Source: a virus. Taken from it: 64,000 bases of DNA. Shown here piece by piece: positions 1-7,138 of this stretch. Both the position numbers and the translations under genes were made by a program. Position 1 is the first letter of the stretch. Each line of letters begins with the position of its first letter. The stretch is taken from IMG/VR virus record IMGVR_UViG_3300044957_000168, positions 1 through 64,000 of that record, one strand, 5' to 3'. A model generated the notes under the pieces. That model had not been told where the DNA came from, searched no databases, and saw only the letters and a list, made by a program, of their open reading frames with translations.

Positions 1-1
1 T

Positions 2-2116
2 AAGGATGATGGCTTAGTACAGCACTCAGGTTTGTGCATTATTGATTTTGATAAATATCCAGATGCTGATACCATGGTAGCTGAGAGGCAGAGGCTAATT
101 AATGACAAGTACACCTATATGCTATTTACCTCACCTAGTGGCAAAGGGCTCAAGGTAATTATTCGCATTCCCCCATGTGATAAATTAGAGCACAGGAGAC
201 GGTTTAGCCACTATGAGCAGTACATCAATAGTGAATGGTTTGATACCTCCAATAAGAATGTCAGCAGGGTGTGCTTTGAGTCCTATGATCCTGAGGCCTA
301 TCTCAATGAGTTTGCTGCTATCTATACCGGTATCCTTGAGGATACAGGGTACAACCGAGCAGAATATACGCCCAAGGTAATCATTACTAACGAGAAGCGT
401 ATTATTGACAAGGTGCTTAAGTTTAACCATGGTAAATTTACAGAAGGCAACAGATCCAACTGGGTCTATAAGGTAGCCTGCTGCCTATGTGAGTACTCCA
501 TCCCACTGACTACTGCAGAAAATACACTACTGCAATATGCTGAGAATGGTTTCACAACTAGCGAAATAGTAAACAGCACCCGTAATGCCTACAAGAGGGC
601 TCAGTTTGGTCTCAAGGTATTTGAGGATGCGGAGGCCATCAATGGTATTAAGGTCAAGCTCAAGCAAGGTATATCACCAGAGGACATAGCCAAGCAGCTC
701 AGTGTGTCTACCGACGACATAAAAAGCATACAGAAGGAAGAGGATATATTCTGGGAGGTAAAAAAAAACACCGTGAGTATCATTCCTAACAAGTATGCTG
801 CCTGGCTGCATAAGCAGGGCTTTGCAAAGTATTATCCGGAGCGTTCAAATAACCCTATTTTTGTGTACATAATCGAGAATAAGGTGCAAGAGAGCTCTGT
901 GGAGAAGATCAAGGACCATGTACTAACCTATCTATTGGACCGAGAGCTAATGGATGTGTACAACTACTGTGCCAAGAGCACTCAGCTCTTTACACCGCAG
1001 CACCTTAATATGCTTGATAGCATTGATATGAAGATTGTGCAAGATGGTAAGGCCGAGTGCTATCTACCATTTACAAATGGTGTGGCAGTTATCACTAAAA
1101 ATAAGGTCAAGCTACTGAGCTACATTGATATTGATGGTTATATCTGGAGGGATCAAATCATACCTAGAGAATTTAAGGTTGAAAATAATCATGATAACAA
1201 CTTCAAGGACTTTGTTTCTAAGATATGTGCTCAGGATGTTAACCGAGTCAAGTCAATGAGGACCACCATAGGATACCTACTGCATACTTACAAGGATAAG
1301 GCCGATCAGAAGGCAGTAATTTTCAATGATGAGGAGATAGATGATAACCCTAATGGAGGGAGTGGTAAAAGTTTGATGCTGACAGCCATCGGTCATATCC
1401 GTAAAATAGTCAAGATTGATGGTAAGCTGTTTAACCCAGCAAAAAATGATTTTTCATACTCTAGAGTTAACCCTGATACTCAGGTGCTAGCGTTTGATGA
1501 TGTAAAAAAACATTTTAATTTTGAACAACTGTTCTCACTGATCACAGAGGGTATACCTGTTAACCGTAAAAACAAGGATGAGTACTACATCCCATACGAA
1601 AGGAGCCCTAAAATAGTGATTACAACTAATTATGTTATTAGTGGTACTGGTGGTAGCCATGATCGGAGAAGGCATGAGGTGGAGTTCAATCAATACTTTA
1701 ATGCTTATCACTCACCTATTGATGAGTATGGCTGCAAGCTGTTTGATCAATGGACTGATGATGAGTGGAGCTACTTTGATAACTACATGATAGACAACAT
1801 CAAATACTACCTTAATCATGGTCTCTATCAAGCCAACAGTATTAATAGTGACCTTAAAAAGTTGATCCAAGAGACCTGCAAGGAGTTTGTTGACTTCGTG
1901 CAGGATACGCCTCTGAAGGCTGATGGTAAGCAACTGCATAAGTACAAAGGGCTTATGTTGCAATTCCAAGAGGAAACCAACGCATTTAAGGACCTTAAGC
2001 CTCAAGTGTTTGCACGTTGGATAGATTGTTATGCTACGTACATGAAATATAAATTAACTAAACATAGAAACCATGAAGGTCGTCAATTTTTTCTTACTCC
2101 TACTCAGCCTGTTTAG
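2..2116 (+). CDS. Primase-helicase with VirE-N-like N-terminal domain, 5'-partial
   Basis: The reading frame is already open at base 2 (KDDGLVQHSGLCIIDFDKYP), so the true start lies upstream of the window; the TTG at 32 is not needed. The first ~105 residues match the VirE N-terminal (BT4734-like) domain typical of Bacteroidetes mobile elements. Next comes a PriCT-like helical stretch around the residues encoded near 480-600. A superfamily-3-like helicase follows, with Walker A (GGSGKS, 1356-1373) and Walker B (VLAFDD, about 1488-1505). Such proteins prime and unwind DNA at phage replication forks. The 3' end overlaps the next gene by 44 bases, which indicates translational coupling. Domain order is seen directly; the primase role is inferred from the family. 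Confidence 0.8.
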   Translation, partial: KDDGLVQHSGLCIIDFDKYPDADTMVAERQRLINDKYTYMLFTSPSGKGLKVIIRIPPCDKLEHRRRFSHYEQYINSEWFDTSNKNVSRVCFESYDPEAYLNEFAAIYTGILEDTGYNRAEYTPKVIITNEKRIIDKVLKFNHGKFTEGNRSNWVYKVACCLCEYSIPLTTAENTLLQYAENGFTTSEIVNSTRNAYKRAQFGLKVFEDAEAINGIKVKLKQGISPEDIAKQLSVSTDDIKSIQKEEDIFWEVKKNTVSIIPNKYAAWLHKQGFAKYYPERSNNPIFVYIIENKVQESSVEKIKDHVLTYLLDRELMDVYNYCAKSTQLFTPQHLNMLDSIDMKIVQDGKAECYLPFTNGVAVITKNKVKLLSYIDIDGYIWRDQIIPREFKVENNHDNNFKDFVSKICAQDVNRVKSMRTTIGYLLHTYKDKADQKAVIFNDEEIDDNPNGGSGKSLMLTAIGHIRKIVKIDGKLFNPAKNDFSYSRVNPDTQVLAFDDVKKHFNFEQLFSLITEGIPVNRKNKDEYYIPYERSPKIVITTNYVISGTGGSHDRRRHEVEFNQYFNAYHSPIDEYGCKLFDQWTDDEWSYFDNYMIDNIKYYLNHGLYQANSINSDLKKLIQETCKEFVDFVQDTPLKADGKQLHKYKGLMLQFQEETNAFKDLKPQVFARWIDCYATYMKYKLTKHRNHEGRQFFLTPTQPV

Positions 2117-2306
2117 CTGTAAAACAGCTCAGAAATGTGATGCATACAGCATCCAAGGATATGATCATATCCAAGTACTTGGGTATACAGATATTGTTCC
2201 TACCTTTGGTGAGGGAAAGCTCAACCTACCACCTGGTGAGTACATCATTAAGGCATGGAAAGGTGAGGAGATAACATACATACGATATGAAAAAAGAACA
2301 CAGTAA
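2073..2306 (+). CDS. Small putative lipoprotein
   Basis: This 77-residue protein begins with a short basic start (MK), a Leu-rich hydrophobic core and a lipobox-like LFSC with Cys at residue 16. After cleavage the mature protein would be about 60 residues, lipid-anchored and probably outward facing. The remainder is small and beta-rich with no family I recognise. The gene overlaps the primase-helicase gene by 44 bases and the downstream nuclease gene by 20, so it belongs to the early operon. Phage-encoded small lipoproteins are known in other systems to block receptors (superinfection exclusion, as with the T5 Llp protein). That role here is only a suggestion. Confidence 0.6.
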   Translation: MKVVNFFLLLLSLFSCKTAQKCDAYSIQGYDHIQVLGYTDIVPTFGEGKLNLPPGEYIIKAWKGEEITYIRYEKRTQ

Positions 2307-2739
2307 GACACTACACGACCTTAAGATATGCAAGGTGTTATCTAAATGCCCTACCTATCCTGTTAACTATATTCCAAAAACTATGTATAATGACTCAACA
2401 GCCAATGGACTCACCAAGGCTATCTGTGATTGGATCAATCTGCATGGCTATCAAGCTGAGCGCATCAACACCATGGGTGTGGCACGGACAAGGTACCGGA
2501 CTGATGGATCAGTGGCAGGTGTTACTTGGACCAAAGGCACCGGTACTGTAGGATCTGCTGACATATCGGCTACGATTAAGGGCAGAAGTGTCAAAATAGA
2601 GGTGAAGATTGGCAATGATAGGCAGAGTGATGCACAGAAGAGATACCAAGAGAACATTGAGAAGGCAGGAGGTATCTATATTATTGCAAAAAATTTTGAT
2701 GATTTTGTTGAATGGTACAATAATTTTGTATCTTTGTAA
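2287..2739 (+). CDS. VRR-NUC-like / Holliday-junction resolvase-like nuclease
   Basis: The 150-residue protein has a PD-(D/E)XK core in its second half: GSADISA supplies the first acidic residue, IEVKIG the E-x-K pair, and DAQKRYQENIEKAGG the helix with conserved Gln. The C-terminal IYIIAKNFDDFVEWY fits VRR-NUC proteins, where a strand and a hydrophobic helix close the fold. These enzymes cut branched DNA or act as structure-specific nucleases in phage recombination. The gene sits next to ERF and exonuclease genes, which agrees with that role. The first ~40 residues are not conserved in any way I recognise. Confidence 0.7.
   Translation: MKKEHSKTLHDLKICKVLSKCPTYPVNYIPKTMYNDSTANGLTKAICDWINLHGYQAERINTMGVARTRYRTDGSVAGVTWTKGTGTVGSADISATIKGRSVKIEVKIGNDRQSDAQKRYQENIEKAGGIYIIAKNFDDFVEWYNNFVSL
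2703..2736 (+). promoter_or_regulatory. Bacteroidetes-type promoter
   Basis: TTTTG at 2703-2707 and TATCTTTG at 2729-2736 are separated by 21 bases, matching the Bacteroidetes primary sigma consensus (TTTG, 19-21 bases, TAnnTTTG). It lies inside the 3' end of the nuclease gene and 22 bases before the ERF gene start, so it would give the recombination genes their own transcript. Confidence 0.7.
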
Positions 2740-2757
2740 AAATTAAACCTATATTTT

Positions 2758-3294
2758 ATGACAACAAGAGCAAAAAAAGAGGAGGTAGTACCTCAGGCTG
2801 TAAGCCTAAATATCTACCAGAAAATACACTGTGCCAAGCAGTCCATTGGTAAGGTTATTAAAAATGCCACCAACCCACACCTGAAGCGTAACTATGCTGA
2901 CATCAATGCTATCCTTGAGACCGTAGAGCCTGCACTCATGGACTGTGGCCTGCTGTTGATACAGCCGGTGAAGGATGATAAGGTATACACTATCATTATT
3001 GATATAGAAAATGAGGACACTGTGGAGTCTTTCATGCAGTTACCGGTAATCACGGATGCACAGAAACTTGGAGGAGCTATCACTTACTTCCGAAGGTACA
3101 CCCTTGTATCTCTCCTATCCCTGCAAGCCATTGATGACGATGGTCATGAGGCTTCAAGAGCTCCCAAGGCTAAGCCAACCCTTGATGGTGACAGATGGAT
3201 TAAGGCACTCAATGCTATCAAGGATGGTAGATACACTGTTGAGGATCTCAAGGCAACCTATTTACTAACCAAAGATCAGGAGGCACAGCTATGA
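2758..3294 (+). CDS. ERF family single-strand annealing protein
   Basis: The 178-residue protein carries the ERF family signature: an N-terminal helical stretch (about residues 20-55), then LPVITDAQKLGGAITYFRRY and VSLLSLQAIDDDG around residues 95-125, the usual core of ERF recombinases. ERF proteins bind single-stranded DNA and anneal complementary strands. The tail after residue 130 is variable, as expected for the family. The next gene overlaps by four bases and encodes a lambda-exonuclease-like enzyme, which makes a Red-like recombination pair. A consensus promoter lies just upstream. Confidence 0.85.
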   Translation: MTTRAKKEEVVPQAVSLNIYQKIHCAKQSIGKVIKNATNPHLKRNYADINAILETVEPALMDCGLLLIQPVKDDKVYTIIIDIENEDTVESFMQLPVITDAQKLGGAITYFRRYTLVSLLSLQAIDDDGHEASRAPKAKPTLDGDRWIKALNAIKDGRYTVEDLKATYLLTKDQEAQL

Positions 3295-3914
3295 AGTTTA
3301 GAGCATCACAATTAGGTAAGCTAATGACCTCCTCCAGAACTAAGGGGGAGGCACTTAGCCAAACAGCTAAGAGCTACATTGTCCAGAAGGCTAAGGAAGA
3401 CTATTTCGGATATAAGAATGAGCTCACTAACAAGTATCTTATCAAGGGAATAGAACAGGAACAGGACTCTATTGACCTGCTTAACCTGGTAAGAGTGGAG
3501 CAATGGGTAAAGAATGAGAAGAGAGCAGAGAATGAGTGGCTCACAGGGTGCTGTGATATAGTGACTGATCTATGTGTTATTGATATCAAGACATCATGGT
3601 CATTGGATACGTTCCCTGCTACTACCTATGAGCTGAAGGACCTAAATGAGTATGAGTGGCAGGGCAGAGCCTATATGTGGCTGTATGATATGCCATGCTT
3701 TGAGCTATGTTATATTATGGTAAGCACTCACCCAGAGCTACTGAGTCAATATGATCCATATGACATACATGAGGTAGACCACATAGCTCCTGAAAAGAGG
3801 ATAACATCTATCACATTTCAACGTGATAAGGATATGGAGATACAGATGGCTGAGAGGCTGATAGAGGCCACATTGTTTTACAAAGAAGTATTGACCCAAT
3901 TAAATAATAAATAA
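3291..3914 (+). CDS. YqaJ/lambda-exonuclease-like PD-(D/E)XK nuclease
   Basis: This 207-residue protein fits the YqaJ-like viral exonuclease family. It starts with FRASQLGKLM (the usual Ser/Gly motif near the N terminus). The catalytic core is GCCDIV followed by CVIDIKTSWSLDTF (Asp, then D-x-K), and then EYEWQGRAYMWL, where Gln closes the site. The enzyme would resect double-stranded ends to give single strands for the ERF partner. The start codon overlaps the ERF stop, which fits coupled expression of the two proteins. Length is typical for the family. Confidence 0.85.
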   Translation: MKFRASQLGKLMTSSRTKGEALSQTAKSYIVQKAKEDYFGYKNELTNKYLIKGIEQEQDSIDLLNLVRVEQWVKNEKRAENEWLTGCCDIVTDLCVIDIKTSWSLDTFPATTYELKDLNEYEWQGRAYMWLYDMPCFELCYIMVSTHPELLSQYDPYDIHEVDHIAPEKRITSITFQRDKDMEIQMAERLIEATLFYKEVLTQLNNK

Positions 3915-3915
3915 C

Positions 3916-4110
3916 ATGACACGACACGAATTTTTTGTTGAGGCCTGTTTGAGGGCGTTGCAAGGACTATTAGCTGCATCCGGTGAGTACCGTGATGAGT
4001 TTATTGTGGATCCACCCAAACACATGGCTGTGGCTGCATATCAATATGCCGAGGCACTCACTCAGCAGGTGTATGGTGATCCTATACAATGGCCCTCAGA
4101 ATTGTATTAA
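3916..4110 (+). CDS. Small conserved-looking phage protein
   Basis: This is a 64-residue soluble, helical protein (MTRHEFFVEACLRALQGLLA at the start; Pro-rich IVDPPKH in the middle). I do not recognise a domain. It starts two bases after the exonuclease stop and is followed directly by another small gene, so it belongs to the recombination/replication operon. Coding character is supported by tight packing and even amino-acid composition. Confidence 0.6.
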   Translation: MTRHEFFVEACLRALQGLLAASGEYRDEFIVDPPKHMAVAAYQYAEALTQQVYGDPIQWPSELY

Positions 4111-4111
4111 C

Positions 4112-4333
4112 ATGAAAGCAACAATAGAATATAACCTCCCAGAGGAACAATACGAATGGGATAACGCTATTAAGGCTGATGCTATGTACTCGGCACTTTA
4201 TGATATCTCTCAGGAGTTAAGAACACTATGGAAGTATGAGGAGCTCAGTGAGGAGGAGTGGAAGATGGTAGAAAGAATCAGAGATAAGTTCTATGATATA
4301 TTAAATAAAAATCAAATAAACCTGGATAAATGA
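4112..4333 (+). CDS. Small acidic helical protein
   Basis: I chose the ATG at 4112 rather than an earlier in-frame start at 3983. The earlier start would read through the whole preceding gene in another frame, while 4112 follows its stop by one base. The 73-residue product is acidic and helical (repeated EELSEEEW and similar). No family is recognised. The 3' end overlaps the SSB-like gene by four bases, which implies co-translation with replication genes. Confidence 0.6.
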   Translation: MKATIEYNLPEEQYEWDNAIKADAMYSALYDISQELRTLWKYEELSEEEWKMVERIRDKFYDILNKNQINLDK

Positions 4334-4677
4334 GTAAATTTAAAGGCGAGGTGGTATTTATGACACCTACAACAACAGTAAATGACAAGTTTAAGAAAAG
4401 AGACATAACCCTCAAATCACAAGATGAGTATCCTCAGTACGTTACCTTTCAGCTAACACAAGATAAGTGCTCCTTGGCTGATAACCTGAACATTGGGGAT
4501 GTGGTGGAGCTGAGCTACAACCTACGAGGCCGCAGATGGGAGGCACAGGATGGTACCATAAAGTACTTTAACACCATCGAGGCATGGACCATGAGCTCTT
4601 CTGCTCCTGTTGTTGAAAAAAAGTTAGTAAATAAACAAGCATCTAAGCATGAAGACTCTGACGATCTACCTTTCTGA
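4330..4677 (+). CDS. DUF3127-like OB-fold single-strand DNA-binding protein
   Basis: The 115-residue protein looks like the DUF3127 family, an OB-fold group found in Bacteroidetes and their phages: FKGEVVFMTPTTTVNDKFKKRDITLK, then a strand-rich core ending in YNLRGRRWEAQDG. The C terminus is acidic and ends DSDDLPF, closely like the DDDIPF tail that bacterial SSB uses to recruit partners. It would coat single strands produced by the primase-helicase and exonuclease. The tail similarity is seen directly; SSB function is inferred. Confidence 0.75.
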   Translation: MSKFKGEVVFMTPTTTVNDKFKKRDITLKSQDEYPQYVTFQLTQDKCSLADNLNIGDVVELSYNLRGRRWEAQDGTIKYFNTIEAWTMSSSAPVVEKKLVNKQASKHEDSDDLPF

Positions 4678-4909
4678 CGGTGAAACCCTTAGCCAGTGGG
4701 CTGTAAAGCAGGCTAACTATATGCTCAATGACCGGTACAGACTGGTGCATCTGTCTAAGGACATGACAGCACCGTACCATACTGTTAGGAGGTTTGTTGC
4801 AGGGCATAATGTAGCACTTAAGATACAAGATAAGTTTATTTCATTATATTTGAGCCATGTATACGGTAATTACCCTGATCCCGATAGCATGGTGGCTCAC
4901 AGAATTTGA
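4649..4909 (+). CDS. Small protein of unknown function
   Basis: An 86-residue protein that overlaps the end of the SSB-like gene by 29 bases and the next membrane-protein gene by 53. The segment LSKDMTAPYHTVRRFVAGHN could be a helix-turn-helix-like DNA-contact region, but I cannot confirm it. Overlaps at both ends argue for real, tightly packed genes rather than chance, although one member of the overlapping set could be spurious. Confidence 0.5.
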   Translation: MKTLTIYLSDGETLSQWAVKQANYMLNDRYRLVHLSKDMTAPYHTVRRFVAGHNVALKIQDKFISLYLSHVYGNYPDPDSMVAHRI

Positions 4910-5084
4910 GCCTCTTCAAGCAACTATTGACCGCATCCCTATGTCTGCATGGCTGAGGGATGCATTCACTTGTGTGAAGTGTGTATCTTTTTGGCTTACT
5001 CTTATTGTTTCACTTGATTTTATACTAGCATGTCAGACAGCACTATTGGCTTACCTGTTGAGCAGAGTGATAGAGAGGTTGTAG
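4857..5084 (+). CDS. Small membrane protein with CxxC motif
   Basis: The 75-residue product has an N-terminal hydrophobic stretch (about residues 4-15) and a second, longer one (about 45-70), with CVKCVSFW just before the second. It would lie in the inner membrane as a two-pass protein. The pattern LRDAFTCVKCVSFW resembles small DUF1360-type membrane proteins, a weak match from memory. It overlaps both neighbours by about 50 bases. Confidence 0.45.
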   Translation: MYTVITLIPIAWWLTEFEPLQATIDRIPMSAWLRDAFTCVKCVSFWLTLIVSLDFILACQTALLAYLLSRVIERL

Positions 5085-5281
5085 ATAGAGTGCTATCTCT
5101 GCCTGCGTCACTGCGTTACTCTAAGCACTCACTTTCTCAACTGCTACAGATCAGGATCAAATACCAAGGACCACAGCCCTCAGAGTGTTTCTGTGCATCG
5201 GTGAGACGGAAGGTGTGGTACAAAGAATTTACTGTATGGTATGAAGACTATCTTAGACAAGTTGGTGTCACAACAGTATGA
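5030..5281 (+). CDS. Small protein of unknown function
   Basis: This 83-residue soluble protein has LSLPASLRYSKHSLSQLLQI and a C-terminal aromatic-basic stretch (RRKVWYKEFTVWYEDYL). I recognise no domain. It overlaps the preceding membrane-protein gene by 55 bases and the following sigma-like gene by 41. The composition looks like a folded protein. Confidence 0.5.
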   Translation: MSDSTIGLPVEQSDREVVDRVLSLPASLRYSKHSLSQLLQIRIKYQGPQPSECFCASVRRKVWYKEFTVWYEDYLRQVGVTTV

Positions 5282-5765
5282 GGAGCTCGAAGCCTATACT
5301 CACTACCTACTCAATAGGCTAGGCAGTCAGCTTGACGCTGCAACTGTTATATCTAATAGCTATCTGCACTGTGTTAAAATAGAATGCACTGACCAAAATA
5401 CCATGAAGAGCTATATGCTCAACACTATTAAGAAACAGATCATGTGGTCAGGCTCCCAAAGTAATAGAGAGGAGTCTATCAATAGCTCTTGTGATGAAGT
5501 AGAGGAAATAGATGATACAACTGACCTAGACAATAAAATCATGTATGAGAAGTTATACAACCGGAATAAGGCATACATAGAGATATACCGGTCTAGCTGT
5601 GAGGATAGAGTCAGTCAGATAGTACTTAGTGCTTATGTTGACAAGGGATACAACACAGCTCGGAGCATGGCAAAGTATTTTGACATCCCTGTTACCTCAG
5701 CTCACTACTTGATATCTCATATTAAACAAAAACTTCGTGAGATACAATATAAGTATGAGAATTAG
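5241..5765 (+). CDS. Sigma-factor-like / helix-turn-helix regulator
   Basis: A 174-residue protein with an N-terminal helical part resembling sigma-70 region 2 arrangement (YTHYLLNRLGSQLDAATVISNSYLHCV) and a C-terminal helix-turn-helix (ARSMAKYFDIPVTSAHYLISHIKQKLREI), like sigma region 4. Small sigma-like proteins of this type occur between replication and packaging genes in Bacteroidetes phages, where they may switch on late genes. Here too it precedes the terminase genes. The acidic linker EVEEIDDTTD separates the halves. Function is inferred from architecture only. Confidence 0.55.
   Translation: MKTILDKLVSQQYEELEAYTHYLLNRLGSQLDAATVISNSYLHCVKIECTDQNTMKSYMLNTIKKQIMWSGSQSNREESINSSCDEVEEIDDTTDLDNKIMYEKLYNRNKAYIEIYRSSCEDRVSQIVLSAYVDKGYNTARSMAKYFDIPVTSAHYLISHIKQKLREIQYKYEN
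5744..5757 (+). promoter_or_regulatory. Start-abutting repeat motif, copy 1
   Basis: ACAATATAAGTATG ends with the start codon of the small membrane-protein gene at 5755. The same 14 bases end at start codons at 8267 and 15309. This supports 5755 rather than the earlier in-frame ATG at 5737. Confidence 0.5.
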
Positions 5766-5940
5766 TCAACTCATAGCCACATGCTGTAACTTCTTAGGTA
5801 TCTTTACAGGTATCTCACTGCTGTGGCTTAACTATCAATGGGCCTGCTATAGCGCAGGATCTTGGATATTAGGATACTATTTATATTTAATTAGAGACGA
5901 ATATGAGCAAAAAAAAAATAACACCGAAGGTGAACCCTGA
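5755..5940 (+). CDS. Small membrane protein
   Basis: I chose the ATG at 5755 because it is preceded by the repeated start-context motif also found at 8267 and 15309. The 61-residue product has two hydrophobic segments (LIATCCNFLGIFTGISLLW and WILGYYLYLI) and a charged C terminus, so it should be an inner-membrane protein. No family is recognised. It overlaps the sigma-like gene and the next small gene, in keeping with the dense early-middle cluster. Confidence 0.5.
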   Translation: MRISQLIATCCNFLGIFTGISLLWLNYQWACYSAGSWILGYYLYLIRDEYEQKKNNTEGEP

Positions 5941-6088
5941 GTATTTGGGTCATACATTGGAGATTACAGGACCTAACAGCACTATGAAGGTAGTAGTAAC
6001 TGAAGCACTAGCCAAAGAGCACATTTATTACACTTCTATTGGCTTAGGTTATTTATTTATTGTTGAAGATGCCAAGACCGAGGATTAA
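5903..6088 (+). CDS. Small protein of unknown function
   Basis: The 61-residue product starts with a Lys run (MSKKK) and continues with a beta-rich pattern (LGHTLEITGPNSTMKVVVTE, then YYTSIGLGYLFIVE). I recognise no family. It overlaps the previous gene by 38 bases and the next by about 20. Confidence 0.5.
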   Translation: MSKKKITPKVNPEYLGHTLEITGPNSTMKVVVTEALAKEHIYYTSIGLGYLFIVEDAKTED

Positions 6089-6536
6089 TGAGACTGCTGA
6101 GCAGTACATCTCACGGTGTATGGCTGATGCTGAGACCATAGAGAAGTACCCAGATCAGGCACAACGGTATTTAGTGTGTGGGTCTATGTATGATACTCCT
6201 CTAGGTAACTATAAGAATGTGTTTGCTCAATCCTATGATGACTATCCTAAGGCTGCCTCGGACAATGCTAAGGTAGCTCTTAGATGGGTTGAAGAGAATG
6301 GATGGGGGCAGTGTGGCACAGGAGTAGGCAAAGCCAGAGCTAATCAGCTAGCCAAGGGTGAGCCACTTACTGAGAGTACCATTGCACGTATGGCAGGCTT
6401 TGCTAGGCACCGGCAGAATGCACAGAGAGAGCTCGGGGATGGATGTGGTAGGCTCATGTGGTTAGCATGGGGAGGTGATGAGGGGATAGCTTGGGCTCAA
6501 CGTAAACTAAAACAAATTAGAGGTGAGCAAAAATAA
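6069..6536 (+). CDS. Conserved phage protein (VGxARANQLAxGE motif)
   Basis: The 155-residue protein starts best at the ATG at 6069 (MPRPRINETAEQY); a TTG at 6060 would add three residues. It carries a motif set I know from many phage proteins: DNAKVALRWVEENGWGQCGT, GVGKARANQLAKGEPL, RMAGFARH and LMWLAWGGDEGIAWA. In some phages this domain is attached to XkdF-type capsid proteases; here it stands alone just before the terminase genes. Its biochemical role is unknown to me. It may be virion- or packaging-related. Confidence 0.6.
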   Translation: MPRPRINETAEQYISRCMADAETIEKYPDQAQRYLVCGSMYDTPLGNYKNVFAQSYDDYPKAASDNAKVALRWVEENGWGQCGTGVGKARANQLAKGEPLTESTIARMAGFARHRQNAQRELGDGCGRLMWLAWGGDEGIAWAQRKLKQIRGEQK

Positions 6537-6948
6537 GTACATAGAGACTCCTGAGGACCTACAGAGAATGTGGAAGGACTATAAAGCTCAGTTGCCTGTA
6601 GATTTAATACCTGTGCTATCAACTAAGACAGGTCAGGTAATGTTTCTGCCTACGCAAAAACCTCCTACAAGACATGGCTTTGAGGCCTATGTATGGGAAA
6701 AGTATGGCCATGGTGTGAAGCAGTACATAGATAACCAAGACAAAGCATATAATGAATATCTGGGAGTCGTTACGTACATAAAGAATGATTGGACCGATGA
6801 CCATATCACTGGCACTATGACCGGTAAGTACAAGTCACCCAACCTTACAGCAAGAATAATCGGAGTCAATGACAATGTGGATGTTACTACCAAGGGTCAG
6901 GCAATGAATGACATCAAGGTAACTATAGTAACACCTGACAGTGAATAA
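6523..6948 (+). CDS. Terminase small subunit (DNA-packaging gp3-like)
   Basis: This 141-residue protein starts with GTG inside the end of the previous gene. It shows the pattern of gp3-like small terminases: TPEDLQRMWKDYKA near the N terminus, PPTRHGFEAYVWEKYG, KDYIxx-like spacing to ITGTMTGKYKSPNLTARIIG, and an acidic end. Small terminases recognise the packaging start on phage DNA and load the large subunit, which is encoded 140 bases downstream. Position and motif agree, so confidence is good although no search was possible. Confidence 0.7.
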   Translation: MSKNKYIETPEDLQRMWKDYKAQLPVDLIPVLSTKTGQVMFLPTQKPPTRHGFEAYVWEKYGHGVKQYIDNQDKAYNEYLGVVTYIKNDWTDDHITGTMTGKYKSPNLTARIIGVNDNVDVTTKGQAMNDIKVTIVTPDSE

Positions 6949-7138
6949 TCAGATAGACTACATGGCATCGGTGGTTGAGCAGTACATGCTTAAAGTCAAA
7001 AGTAAAAAAGTCCGGATCAACAGAAGGCTAGTAGCAATGGATGCAAGGCAGTTGGTCATGCTATACAATGCCTACCGACAGATAGTACATGGAGTTAAAG
7101 AGCACGATTATATTTCAAAAGAACCACCAGGCACTTGA
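6941..7138 (+). CDS. Small basic protein between terminase genes
   Basis: A 65-residue protein that may start at GTG 6941 (overlapping the small terminase stop) or at ATG 6962. It is basic in the middle (KVKSKKVRINRRL) and helical at the end. It overlaps the large terminase gene by 50 bases. No family is recognised. Confidence 0.5.
   Translation: MNNQIDYMASVVEQYMLKVKSKKVRINRRLVAMDARQLVMLYNAYRQIVHGVKEHDYISKEPPGT

Noticed and set aside
185-430. Minus-strand ORFs opposite the primase-helicase gene (also those at 601, 1712, 2451)
   Set aside because: They are shadows of a well-supported + strand gene, with low-complexity or hydrophobic translations and no family features.
3983-4111. 5' extension of the small gene at 4112
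   Set aside because: The upstream part reads through the 3916-4110 gene in another frame; the ATG at 4112 right after that gene's stop is a better start.
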